From positions 4,918,501 through 4,982,500 of the forward strand of contig OZ004586.1 of assembly GCA_963924555.1 (NCBI GenBank): 64,000 nucleotides of DNA. Direction: 5' to 3'. Position 1 is the stretch's first letter. Each line of letters begins with the position of its first letter. A model generated the notes under the pieces. It was not told where the DNA came from and made no database searches. It saw nothing but the letters and a program-made list of their open reading frames with translations. Both the position numbers and the translations under genes were made by a program. The DNA is from Crambe crambe. Taxonomy: Eukaryota > Porifera > Demospongiae > Poecilosclerida > Crambeidae. Shown here one piece after another: positions 13,801 to 25,321 of the stretch.

Positions 13801-16767
13801 CTGACTCAATTAAAACACCCCCTTACGTATCGCATCAAATCAGACAGTCATCCCACTGCATACGTACTTCATATGCAGTTGAATTTCGATATCTCAAGAG
13901 CATCAGATGACAACAGTCTCAGAGATCATTAGAAATGATATGCTTGACTTATATATGAGATACTAGTTCAAACTCATCCATGCCTATTTATCCAACCTGA
14001 GACAAAACTAACGTGAATGGCAAAAAGAAGTGTGCCAGCATATAACAACAAAGCATTTTTTTGAATAACTCTTTCTGATCTTGCAAAATTAAAATTGGAG
14101 GGTCCGCCAAATAAATTCCCTAGTCTTAAATTTAGTTTCCCCACTGTGCCACTACAGAACCAGCTACAACTTACTCAATTCTGAGAAATTCCAGTTTATA
14201 ATTATCTGTTAGATGGTCTGAGCAAAAGACAACTCAAAGAGATCAACTGGCTAGAATATTTTCTTAATTGCCAGTCATCATGTGTAACAATTATACAAAT
14301 GAGTGCTTTCCTTCTGTTATTCTAAATTTGAATCTGGGGCAACTGGTATGTATGGTGTGTGTGTGTGTGCTACACATTCTGGTTGGCATTCTTAGCCAGA
14401 GGTGTGCATGTCTGATTTTTCTCTGCTTACAAGTCTGTACAGTGGTTTTACCCAATCTTGCAAAAATTGGTCATCAGGCGTCATCCGTATACGCATGCGC
14501 ACTGCTTGAATTTTGAAATTGCGCTCAGATTTGGAAAGAACTTCAGAGAAGTAAGCTTTGAAGAGCTAGCTAGTGACTGTTCTAGTATAGTTCTAACCTA
14601 CTAGCATGCCACTCACCTTCTCCGGTAAGATTTTCGAGGCTCAAAGTCGAGCATGCGCGAGAATGCACACTCAGCATTTTGCAAGATTGAGTAAAACCAC
14701 TGTATCACCTCAAAAATGCACGTGTTATAATGTACTTCGGTACTTCAGTTCAATATTTGGCAACAATGATAACATACACCTGTATAAGCACCAGGTATGC
14801 CTGAAATCGTGCATGTTTATAATTATGTAAATGAGTGCTTTGGCCTTCTGCTATTCTAAATTTGGGTCAACAGGATCTGGGGCTATAATTCCATTCCCAC
14901 CAATGTATGTATGTGTGTGCTACACATTCTGGTTGGCATTCTTAGCCAGAGGTGTGCATGTCTTCAATATTTGGCAATAATAATAACATATGCTTGTATA
15001 AACAGCAGGTACGTATGCCTGAAGTCATGCAGTTCGTGTGTCTATAGCATGTTTGTACATGCACTGTTAATAGATCCATTAATTTTGGGCAGACGTGCAT
15101 GTGAAAGGGACTGTGAAGGGCTTGGCACTATGGAAACATGAACTCTTATTGACACAATTTCTGCATGTTATGTGTGATTGAGGCAGCAGTGAAGTAGATA
15201 CAGCTATGGCATGCGAGACAGATTGCAATGCAATCATCGGGCCAGCTAGAGTGAAGTGGTCCACAAAAAAATGGACTCATTCAGTGCACTGGTCATTTGA
15301 CCGTCCTGCAGACCGAGATCTCAGGGCTAATAAAGTAATGTGTGTTACCAGCCATTCATTTACAAACCTGTGGTCCTTTTGCGCAGAGGTTATCTTCTCT
15401 CAGAACTATTAGCATCATGCATTGAGACTGTCCTTTATCAGGAATTCAAATGTGCTATAATAAAACATTACACTTTGCGAAAATTTAAAATGTTATGACT
15501 GTTGCTATTTTCAGTGACAACCAATGCCATACCCAGCAAACCCCCCCCCCTCTAGATTAGGTCTAGAAAATGATTGCTCTAGCTGCCACGTCTGTAGACT
15601 TGAAAGGATAAAGTAATTATAATTTACTCTATAACTACGTACTGTGCAGCTATCATTATTCATTATCCAATGTAGACATGAAAGGTTATCCAATACAAAA
15701 CAATTCCATAATCCCCCAACAAAGAGCTCCCACTGTGAAAGAGTACTACATGTAAATAATGCCTGCCTCAGGAAGGCCCTGCCCTGCCCTGCATGTGTGT
15801 ACTTGTGTTGTCTCAATGAGGTACCTCAGTATGTGTATGGCTATATCCCTAGGGGGGAAAAAAAAACCCTTGTCAAGCTCCCTTGTTTTCTCAACTCTCT
15901 TCAGGTGTGGCAGAAGATTACCAGATGCCTTTCCAAAACTTGGTGCCTACAGATCCCACTTTTGAGGACATGAAGAAGACAGTGGTCATTGACAAGAGAA
16001 GACCAATGCTTCCCAACAGATGGACACAAATGGAGGTATGTACCACACCCATGCAAGGCCAAGGTGCATCACTAAAATTATAGCCCTTTTATCTTATCAC
16101 AATAAGGTAGTGCTGGATTTTTGAAAGGTCTAGGGACTGATGGTTCCTCAATTTGAGCAGAGTATTAGCTATAGTCATGTATTTGAGTTAGTCAAAGTCA
16201 TAATAGCATAAGCAAGAGACTATAAATGTAGCTACATAATTATTATAACATAGTTGGCACTATTTAGGAAACTCTTGTGACTCTCCCCTCTGGCTTTTTA
16301 TACACACAATATCATCTGTACCTATATAGTAGGTAAGCGGTTTTTGATACAGCTATCCAAAGCATTCTCATCATTGAATGAGCTAGCCATATGCAGCCCT
16401 GGCTACTTGGCTTCCTGTCTACAAAGTTAATTAGTCTAAGTTTTTTGTGGTGTTTCTTGCCTTTTATCTTCCAATAGTAGGTAAAGGATTTCTCATTGAA
16501 AACTAACTATGTGGTAAAGGGTCTTCATTTATAAGAATTCTTCAATGGCCCCACCCACGTACCTAACTTGCAGACCTCACTGGCTTGTTTCACTTGCCTG
16601 TTATTTATTTTCATTAGGTTTTTAGAGGCATGAGCAAACTTATCCAACAGTGTTGGTTAGATGACAGTGATGCCCGTCTCACTTCTCTTCGTATAAAAAA
16701 GACCCTTCGTGGCCTCCAACAATCCTGCACTGCTGAGAATAAGAAAGACAAGGAACAGTCTGCATGA
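4854..16767 (+). CDS. TGF-beta/activin receptor type I (ALK family)
   Basis: Serine/threonine kinase receptor that phosphorylates receptor-Smads after being activated by a type II receptor at the plasma membrane. Exons: 4854-4920, 10116-10360, 10837-11917, 15905-16035, 16618-16767; phases join without a break to give 557 aa. Order: signal peptide 1-22; Cys-rich ligand-binding ectodomain with the CCxxxxxCN box at 116-124; Thr/Ser-rich stalk; TM about 165-192; GS region SGSGAGLPLL (233-242); kinase with GKGRYG (258-263), Lys278, HRDLKSRN (377-384), DLG (397-399) and APE (426-428). The GS box identifies type I rather than type II. The L45 loop (SDNKDIGVQ) resembles the TGF-beta/activin subclass. 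Introns 1 (5.2 kb) and 3 (4.0 kb) are long and hold MITEs. The start was chosen because this ATG directly heads the hydrophobic signal peptide; an upstream in-frame extension is less likely. A poly(A) signal lies 0.3 kb downstream. Confidence 0.95.
13150..13371. mobile_element. MITE with 14-bp inverted ends, receptor intron 3
   Basis: Starts CAGGGTTCTGCCCA and ends TGGGCAGAACCCTG, exact inverted repeats. The interior has repeated GTGGTGGCC(A/G)AAAT motifs at 13284-13345. It is non-coding. A partial relative occurs near 6013. Confidence 0.75.
14439..14703. mobile_element. MITE with ~26-bp inverted ends, receptor intron 3
   Basis: ACAGTGGTTTTACCCAATCT at the left end pairs with AGATTGAGTAAAACCACTGT at the right end with one mismatch. 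The flanking sequences (about 14297-14440 and 14830-15030) share three diverged blocks, so a local duplication surrounds the insertion. Confidence 0.7.
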
Positions 16768-17078
16768 GTACTACATATTATTCAATAAGAGAGAACCAAC
16801 TTCATTTGTTTATTTGTGTTTATGACATTGTGTGTGTGGTCTGTCACACTGAACTGAATCATTTACTACAGCACATTCATGGAGCCAACAGCAAAGTAAC
16901 CATAGCCTTCTCAATCTTTTAAAACTGTATTTTTCATCTTGTAACTACAACCATCATTAAAATTTGATTTCCCTGCTGCTGACTACTTTTTCTTTCTTAT
17001 TTTGGCTATTAATTTTTTGTCTGTTTTTATATTTTTCCTTTGTGAATTAACAGAATCATTGAGTAACTAGTTCAACAC

Positions 17079-17084
17079 AATAAA
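17079..17084 (+). terminator. Candidate poly(A) signal of the TGF-beta receptor gene
   Basis: AATAAA lies 312 bp downstream of the receptor stop codon, in AT-rich sequence, with GT/T-rich sequence after it. The position suits a 3' UTR end, but no transcript evidence is available. Confidence 0.45.
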
Positions 17085-17584
17085 CGACTTGTATCTTTCA
17101 CCCACCAATATTTTGTATGTACTCCATGACCTCATCCACCTTCACCATTCAATGCATGAAATGACAAGGCCATAATATAGAGCAATTAACTAGCTAGTGA
17201 GTATGTGGATAATTGAACAGCAGTCAATCTCCACTATTGTTAATGAATATGTTGGGTTACGATGGATTTATTGAAGTCCACGACATTTCCTCTTAATGAT
17301 TAGCTATGGGGATCAGTCACCCTGAGCCAAACAAGTGATGAGAATGAACTAGGGTGTGGCCAGCAAGGTACCTCATATCTAGGCAGTCTTCAGAGACTGG
17401 TCGTGGAATGCAAGCATGTAGCTAGCCTGAGAATGTTCCTCTGAAGAAAAACAAAGCTTGCAATCCATGGTTGAACTACGTGCAGTATAGACAATAGTGA
17501 AACGATTACGTATTACAGATAAGTGATATAGAAGTGTATACTCATTGGAATATCTTAATCTCTTATCAGAGTACTTAGCTACTT

Positions 17585-17790
17585 TTCCTTCATCTTGAAT
17601 AAATAGGTGAGATCTTGTGCATTATAGCTATTACTACACAAGAGTCCCTCTGAAGAAAGACAGGGGCAGATCCAGGGTAGGGGTCCTCCTTCATCTTGAA
17701 TAAATAGGTGAGATCTTGTGCATTATAGCTATTACTACACAAGAGTCCCTCTGAAGAAAGACAGGGGCAGATCCAGGGTAGGGGTCCAGG
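17585..17790. repeat. 102-bp tandem duplication
   Basis: Two adjacent, essentially identical copies of a unit containing CTTCATCTTGAATAAATAGG and CAGGGGCAGATCCAGGGTAG. The near identity implies a recent event. The second copy runs into the MITE whose terminal repeat is part of the duplicated unit. Confidence 0.85.
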
Positions 17791-17994
17791 GGGTCCAGAC
17801 CCCCCTTTTTTTAATGTTGCATTTGTTGACAGGTTGTTAATAGGTTTATAATGCAGCACAAAAGACAAACTTCCATACTTTTTCGATGTGTTTATTCTCT
17901 AAAGGGATTCTAGTTTAACCAATTTTTTGCTTCCACAGGAGGGGCATGTTGGACCCCCCCCCCCCCCCTTTCAAAATCACTGGATCTGCCCCTG
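17762..17994. mobile_element. hAT-like MITE, CAGGGGCAGATCCAG ends
   Basis: The left end CAGGGGCAGATCCAG is matched by an exact inverted right end CTGGATCTGCCCCTG. CAGGGGC-type ends with G/C runs inside are typical of hAT-derived MITEs. No coding capacity. Confidence 0.75.
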
Positions 17995-20122
17995 AAAGAA
18001 ATGATAATTCCAACACTACAATGATGAAAATGTTACTTTTGCTACATATAATGCTCCATCCATAACTTACTGGTAGCGCTAGATTGGACTTCAGTCCTCC
18101 TTAAATACAAGCTATTTTAGACATGAAAATAGATTGAGGAAATTATAGACATCATCTAATTATGGCTGTGAACGGCCTTGTCCTCGGGCACTAGTTGTTT
18201 TTGTCCGCTTGTTTTTGTTTTGCCTCTTGTTATTTATTGTTTTGTTGTTGTTGTTTTTGTTGTATAATAATTTACTTCACTGATTTACTTCACTGCAGCC
18301 ACTTCTAATGAGAGTTCACTAAGAGCAGTTCATGTAAGTTTTATATCATACTTCAGTTTGATTCTCCATTTCATTTCATTAAAGTGAACACATGTAACCT
18401 CATTTTATGATCCAATTTCAGTCATGTATGATATTGAGGACTCTATATTCTTTATTGTTTGATGCATAGTATATAGCTATGTACTCACTACGTATAATTA
18501 TTGCTTCATTACTTCTCTTTGTTATCTTGCCTTACACAACTCCGGCAGGTCTACTCTGCATCTCTTCATCTTAATCTGCATCATGGTGTACAGGCATGTT
18601 ATACTGTATTCTAAACACATTTTTATCTTATGTTTAGCTACCAGGTTTTATTTCCTTCCTGTGAAAGTTGTGTCACCATTAATTTTCTTGAAATAGAATA
18701 AACTAGTTAGCTATGGTATGCTCATAGATTGGCAAGCAAAGTGCCACATTTTTGTACCCTCTGAATTTTCAGCAACTCTATGGTCATGAGCTGAATGCAA
18801 AGTATTGCAGCAAGACAGTATAAAAGACCTTCATGTATTTCTTGTTTTGATGGTTGAAAGCTCAGATAGCAAATTGAAGTGAGATAAATTTACCTGCATT
18901 TTTGTGTCTGAATGGTGTGGCAAAAATTGTATAACACCCTAATGATGAATTATAAGCGTGCTATAGCCCAATAGAGACTGGGTTACATGTTCCATTTGTA
19001 GTGGCCCTGGAAGGTATATCTACAAAAAGGAAGATCATTGCAAAGGTGAAAGTAGCTTGATCATTTGGCAATATACGAAGGCAGTAAAGGTGGTGAAGTG
19101 GCACACACGTTTATGTCAGCAGCACAGCTGAGATTCCCAGCACTAAATATTATAAGGGTTTTATTCTAGTAACCTAGCTGTAGTGACCAGTCAGAGTTGG
19201 GACTGACATTTATGCATCAACATCCTTAGCTAAATAGGTAACTGCTTGTCCAAACTGCTGCTGGCTATACTGAACCACTGGGGCACAGGGGGCATGTGCC
19301 CCCCCCCCCCCCCCCCCCCCCCCAAAAAAAATAATAATAATAATAATAATTTGCTACTAATAATAACTAGCTGCATATACTGTATATCTTGCATGCTAGC
19401 TTGTAATTGTTGTGTTTTCCCACTTATACACATCGATTAATTAAGTGTGCCCCCCCCAATTGAAATGATCTTCCTCTTAAAAAGAATAAGCCTAGCTATA
19501 CCATATAGATATAATCAAGAAAATGTAAGAGCTTAGCTATTGCATGTTGGTGACTTAGCAATGAACCATTTATCACTTAACCTCCACTTTTGGCAAGACG
19601 ATATGGCCTAGCCAAGAATGTGCATTATCCAATCCCATTCCCCTATTTCATTTTGCTATATGACTTCTACTAATTACACTAATAGGTTCTTTGCAGTATA
19701 CCTAACTTTAGTGGTTATAAAACTAGCTGGCAAATAGAATAAAGAAGGATTGGTTGGTAGCTAGTTGAGATATCAAGTTACGTATAGCTATTAACTTTCA
19801 GCCATACGCATCCCTAAACTTTTTGATATTTGAATTGTCATCGCTCCCTACATATCTGTATAATACAATGAGCTATTGCTACGTACTTTGAAAAAATGGC
19901 TGTCACATTGAGGCTGTACTCATTCCTTTTTGTTCCTGATGTTTGGCTTGTCACCCCAACATAACTAATACATAATACTGTTAGTTAATTAGCTACACTT
20001 TTTTGTAAGTTTCAGTCCCTGATGTCATCCCAACTTAACTTTCATTTTGTATGATATAGCTACCATATGTACTGTTAACTAGCTAGCTACATTGCTACTT
20101 CTGAACAAAATATTCTGCTGAG

Positions 20123-22290
20123 TTATTTTTTTTGTATATTATCGTCCCCATTTTCCTCAGTGATGACAGAAGCCTCCTTGTTATCTCGTTCTGACTTAGA
20201 TATCTCCACCTCGAGTGTGATGACAGCATTAGTATGATCAGGTACATCACTATGAGTATCCTGAGCCACACTTGAAACATTATCTGGAACTTTCTCTGGT
20301 AAGAAAACACTATCGTTAATTGCTCCATCTCTGCTGCTGCTGAATTTGTTGGATTTTGAATTGCTGCTTTCTATGGAGTCGTCATTCTCTATGCACTTGT
20401 TAAATATCCTTAATCTTCTGACAAACTTAACTACACTGTCCTGGAGGTCTCTTCTGAAGTAAGACTGAATTAGTGGATTAGTCACAGCGCTCAACAAGAA
20501 GAGGACTAGGGATGCTATTACAGCTTGTGGTGAAATATGTGTGATAGCATCCACAAAACATATAATATAAAATGGGCCAAGAGTTATGAGATTGAAAAAG
20601 AACAGAGCTCCAAATATTCCAACAAGTTTACGAACTTGTACGTTGTATATGTTTTCCTGAATGTCCAGTTTGTTTCTGCGAAGTGTGTTCCTATGTCTTC
20701 GTATTGTTTTCTTCAAGTATGCCCTGGTGAAGATACATGTCCAAACTGATGTAACGATCATTATAATAAATGGGATAAAAACAAGAACGGCTAGTCCAAT
20801 AATGTATCCTTGGAAGGAAGTGAGATTGATAGGGATGCAAAAAGAAATATTAATGCACGCATCTTCAGTTCGACTGGCAACATCTGGAATTACAGCCAAG
20901 ATCATTGAATAGACCTGTACAAAAAAATCCACAATCCATGTAATGGACTCCTTTATACTTATACAACTTGTTAGGTCTCTTATTACTGTATCACGGTTCA
21001 GAACTAGAACCGCTAGCTGCCACCAAATGTAAGGTCTCTTATTCCCAGGATGTGAGCTAGGAAATCAACTAAATACTCTCAATCATCGACTAAGAATGAT
21101 ACAAGGATACACACAATTAAAGGATGCATCGGTTAATTAAGTCCTTATAATTATGTCCTTAATTCAGGTCTGCCTGGCTGTTCTTGCAAGTTACACTGTA
21201 AAATTAAATGTGTAAAAACAACACATTTTTAGGTTGTCTGAGTTCCAATTTGCAACTCAGATAACCTAAAATGAGTTGTTTTTACACATTTAATTTTACA
21301 GCGTAGCACTTATGGTTGGAATATCCAACAAGCTTAATTAAACTGGTATATATGTTGCATCCATACATGTTGGAAAGAGAAAACATATCACAAGCAGTCC
21401 TTTGATTCGCTAGTTGTCAAGTATAGCCCATTCCTTTTAAATTTTCAAGGTACGATGGTCACCCCAAACAAAATAACTTAGCTATACTCATCCTTATAAT
21501 GAGGCCATATAAAACGTGTACAACTACATCTTTCATGACATTAACGTGCAGGATATGTGACTACTACATGTATCGGTAGCTAGCTACATAATTAGCCACT
21601 TGGAAAACTCAAAAGGTGAGAAAGCAAACCAATGATAGGGTTACATGTACTATACCTCATGGCATGCCCAGGCTCTCCTCCAATCTTAGAAACGGAGTAT
21701 TGCTCTAGGTAGCTAACCTCTGGCTCTCAGGATTTTCATGCATCCATGGACCACTTATACACTATTTAGCTCAACAGTGAGTTAATAGCTAGCATAATTA
21801 TAGTATAGCTATAATTATAGGTACTTACCCAAACAATTATCACGATTACTAAAGCAGTTTTCCATGACATGATCTTCTTATGGAGACGAGGTTTGACAAC
21901 AAAGAGACATCGATCGAATGAAATAGCTCCAAGAGTATGCAAAGCGGAAGCTCCTGACATTGTAAATATAATCCCAGTGATAGTGCAAAGAACACTTCTC
22001 GCATCATCAGTCACTCCTATTATCCATTCCTGAGCAGCAAGAGCAACAACTGCGAAGGGCATGTAAAGAATAGTCATAATGAAGTTGGAGAGTGAGAGAT
22101 TAAACAGAAGCAGCGTTGAACTCTCTTTAAGACTGACTTTTCCATGGATTACTGTGTGAAGGCAGATGAAGAGGTTTGCTATGAACGAGAGTAGGAGTAT
22201 CACTGCAATAAATACCGAGGCTGCTGGTCCCGATACTTCTTCATCAATACGCCAATCACAGGTAAAGTTCTGAGTCTCGACCTCCATCAC
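20123..22290 (-). CDS. Rhodopsin-like GPCR, copy A
   Basis: Seven-transmembrane receptor of class A type; ligand unknown. Two exons, 22290-21829 and 20914-20123, join in phase 0 after the Trp of TM4 (417 aa). Seen: an N-terminal tail with an N-glycosylation site (NFT), TM1-TM7, a Cys before TM3 (VLC) and Cys residues in the second extracellular loop for the usual disulfide, SFDRCLF at the end of TM3 (DRC in place of DRY), NPLIQSYF in TM7 (Gln where NPxxY has Tyr), and a 100-residue Ser/Asp-rich cytoplasmic tail. TM6 lacks the CWxP motif. The start at the MMEV doublet is shared with copy B. The neighbour at 25322-29319 is a clear paralogue with the same intron position, so the pair arose by tandem duplication. 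Confidence 0.85.
21192..21305. repeat. 114-bp near-perfect hairpin in GPCR A intron
   Basis: The two halves are almost exact reverse complements: CTGTAAAATTAAATGTGTAA pairs with its complement at 21283-21302, and the inner part GGTTGTCTGAGTT pairs with AACTCAGATAACC. It is either a small foldback MITE or a source of double-stranded RNA when the intron is transcribed. Confidence 0.8.
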
Positions 22291-22816
22291 TAGTTTAGTA
22301 GGCCTCTAGAACGTATAATAGGCCTCTAGAACGTATAATAGGCATGCATGAAAGTTTAATGTAGTTAAACAGTGTTAACGTAATCTAGGGTCTGCAACAT
22401 GAAAAATCGATATCCTAGTTTTGCAAAATTGAGGTCAAGGGTCAAATTTAGAATTCAAATTTTGGTGGCTCTAAGTGTTGTGCCCACCTTGACTGCCAAG
22501 TTGCTTCAAATTGAGCTGCTATAACTCCTGAAACAGAGCCTTGGACCCCTTATTCACAAGCAGATGTGTTATCTTGGAGAGAACAATCAGCTGTGCTAGA
22601 TGGGGGTCCATGAGAGGCAATCTCAATGTTCAGTTGTTTGGGGCTTGGTCCAAGATATGTAATGATGAAATCAGAATGAGCCCAAGGGGTCCTTTGCCAT
22701 CTGGGCAGTGTACTTTCAGTTGGTATAATAAGTGTGTGGTTAGTATCTCCCCCTTAATGGCATATAATTGATTCCAGTTGTAGAAATGAGTGCACCAACA
22801 TATCAAAACTACTCTA

Positions 22817-23497
22817 CAGGGCTGGATCCAGGGTTTTTAGATAGGTGGGGTTGCAGGATTAGGAGCACAAACACTGGACCATGAGGAAAGGTGCAAGAAG
22901 GAGCATATTAGTTTTGGAGGACCCATGTTGGCTTCACTGGTAGGCTACCACTATTGAACATTGCTTAAATTATTAGTTGCACAATCGAATCCGGTTTGTG
23001 TGCATCATGAGTGTAGGCAAAGAGATGAAGCATCCCAAAATTTGTGTTGTAGCTAAGTGACACATGCAAGGTCACACCTCAAATCACAGTTAGTATGCAC
23101 CGAGTTATCTAATGTGTGACCTTGAAAAGTAAGCCAAAGTGCTCCAAAAGATATCTTTGAAGTGACACATAGCTGAAAGGAAATCACAGCAATGTGTGAC
23201 CTTGAAAGTGAAAGCCAAAATGGATGTATCACGTATAGCTACATAGATTGTTTCTTTCTTTGACCGTAGCCTTAGATGATAATTATTATAGTAGTAACCA
23301 CATTAGTTCCTAGTTTAGTTAGCCCACACATGTAACATGTTCTCTCTTCTAATTACGCTACTTTAGAGGAGAAACACAAATTGTCAAAGAAAAATAGACA
23401 TGGCTAAGCAAGTAGGTATGGTCAAATTGTATAATAGCTTGGAAACAAAAGAGGGAGTTTGCAACCCCCTCAAACCCCTCTCCTGGATCCAGCTCTG
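22817..23497. mobile_element. hAT-like MITE, 681 bp
   Basis: CAGGGCTGGATCCAGGG at the left is matched by inverted TCCTGGATCCAGCTCTG at the right. The interior is AT-rich and non-coding. A truncated relative lies at 4549. No clear 8-bp target duplication remains, so the copy is probably old. Confidence 0.65.
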
Positions 23498-23689
23498 CTC
23501 CAGGAGGCTGAGTAAGAGTCAGGCCCACATAATTTTTATAGTGTGTTCATGAGAGAAGTGGTTCCATGGTGTCATATGCACTTGCATAATAATGGTGAAA
23601 CAGATCATCAACATTGATGGAGACATAGAATTATTTTAAAAAGACTTTTGATCACCAAAAGATAAATTTACCTTGCTCAAAACAAACAA

Positions 23690-24165
23690 GAATGATTCAA
23701 ATAGTTTCCTTGTCAAAGATAAGTCTACTTCCTTTCATTTCACTCTCTGGAGCATATTAGTAAATCTACTACAGTTTTTCAACTTCTCTATTTCCTCTTG
23801 TTCCTTCATCTTGTCATCCAAAACTCAAACTAGACCTCGCATTTCCACCTGCAAATTCTTCTGGCATTAGGGGATTGGGCACATCTGAGGATACCACCTT
23901 TTCTACAAATTTGTATGTGTTGTATGGGTACCTCCCCCTTTCTTGTAACTGTTTGTCGATTAGTTTCTTGATCGTCGGGCCATAATAACCAAGTTCACTA
24001 GGAAATGGCATGGAGTGATAAGCAAGGGACAAACAAAACATGACATGCTCAACCTCACTGCTACTAGATTCATGTTTGCTATCCAGAATATGCACATACT
24101 TTGACACAAGCATCTCGGAGGGTACAACCACAGGATCTAGGAACAGATGGGCAAAACTAGCATAG
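23690..24165 (-). pseudogene. Decayed protein-coding exon of unknown family
   Basis: On the minus strand an acceptor-like CTATGCTAG is followed by an open frame of about 117 codons ending at 23814. Its sequence looks protein-like (SKYVHILDSKHES, YYGPTIKKLIDKQLQ, YPYNTYKFVEKVV). Right at the stop, a shift of one base continues into another convincing stretch (DDKMKEQEEIEKLKNC). This suggests a frameshifted relic of a longer protein. I do not recognise the family. It lies between the two GPCR copies and may be part of a mobile element or an old gene fragment. Confidence 0.4.
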
Positions 24166-24181
24166 CAATATTAACCACATC

Positions 24182-24330
24182 TCATGTAATGAGATGGTGA
24201 AGGAGGACTGAAGAAAAACTGGCACCCCAAGTGACCCCGCAACCCACCAGCTGAGTATTGAACCTGCAGCAACTAATTTTAGCCGTCATAGCCACAGGAC
24301 CCAACCAAATGAGCCACCAGGCACCCTCTC
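24182..24330 (-). mobile_element. tRNA-derived SINE, left copy (inverted)
   Basis: Reverse-complement partner of the SINE at 24640-24790. On the minus strand it shows the same box-A-like TGGCTCATTTGG and a B-box-like GGTTCAATACTC. Confidence 0.45.
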
Positions 24331-24639
24331 TTCAATCCACCTTATATACTGCATTGGTGGTACTGCAATACCGCAGTCTCACACCAGTGCAAGCCACTTA
24401 GTATGTGCCGTCAGAATCCCGCTAGGGATCAACCGGAAACATCTCTCTGTCAAGATAACATCTTTAAACATGTCTAGAGGATGGGAGAGATCCATCATGT
24501 GAATTTTCAGAGGGTCTACTAGTATGGCTTCTCTTTTAACAGAGAGATGTTTCCGATCAGGATTCTGACAGCACATACTAAGTGGTGTGAGACTGCGGTA
24601 TTGCAGTACACCAATACAGTATAGCTATAAGGTGGATTG

Positions 24640-24790
24640 GAGAGAGGGTGCCTGGTGGCTCATTTGGTTTGGTCTTGTGGCTATGATGGCTAAAGTCAGT
24701 TGCTGCAGGTTCAATACTCAGCTGGTGGGTTGCGGGGTCACTTGGGGTGCCAGTTTTTCTTCAGTCCTCCTTCACCATCTCATTACATGA
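24640..24790 (+). mobile_element. tRNA-derived SINE, right copy
   Basis: An A-box-like TGGCTCATTTGG at 24656-24667 and a B-box-like GGTTCAATACT at 24708-24718 have tRNA-like spacing, followed by a tRNA-unrelated body. These are the internal RNA polymerase III promoter signals of SINEs. The opposite-strand copy lies at about 24182-24330. Confidence 0.5.
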
Positions 24791-25321
24791 TAACATCTTT
24801 AAACAGGACACATCTTATCTGGGAAGATAGCCAAGCACCTATTGACCAAGCCATGTGTTGAGAAATTGACTCTCCTGTATTGCTACAGCCCTGTAGCTAG
24901 TTATGTGGCTCAGTTACCTCAGATCCTTACAGTATTCCATTGGAGGTAAAAACACTCACTATAATAATCACTGCAGAGCTACATAGCGAGTTCTTGGTGT
25001 CAAAGACGGAACTGTACCCAAGCAACCCATACTAAAACAAGAAACATCTGGTAAAACATGTTTCACTGTTAAATAGAACATGCTATTAACAAGCTTGCCA
25101 CTAGCACTATAGTGTGTGATAGATGATAAATACAACAGGTAGCTAAAAAGGAACTGTGTTTCACTAATAAGATTGATGAAATAACGTAAAATTTCATCTT
25201 TCTTCGGCAGTAGAAATAATATAAAAAAGATGATTTGTACCAGTTATACCGTTACTATAGTAGCTAAGTTTGATATGATTATAAACACTATTATTACATA
25301 ATTCTTAATTGATTCTTGACA

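Larger units (their letters stand above)
16768..20122. other. Intergenic, repeat-rich; no gene seen
   Basis: Beyond the receptor 3' UTR this holds a 102-bp tandem duplication (17585-17790), a hAT-like MITE (17762-17994), poly-C runs (17954-17968 and 19300-19323), an (AAT)n run and plain AT-rich sequence. No frame shows a domain or plausible exon. Confidence 0.5.
24182..24790. repeat. Large inverted repeat (arms ~250 bp) carrying two SINE copies
   Basis: Arms at about 24182-24450 and 24539-24790 are reverse complements with small indels, separated by an 88-bp spacer. Each arm contains a tRNA-like SINE, so the copies stand in opposite orientation. The short direct repeat TAACATCTTTAAACA occurs both in the spacer (from 24456) and just after the right arm (from 24791). 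Confidence 0.8.

Noticed and set aside
19230-19440. Pro-rich and Gly-rich frames on both strands
   Set aside because: Translations of a poly-C/(AAT)n low-complexity tract.
24646-24730. Possible functional tRNA gene
   Set aside because: A- and B-box-like motifs are present but no complete acceptor stem or clover-leaf can be formed; a SINE head fits better.
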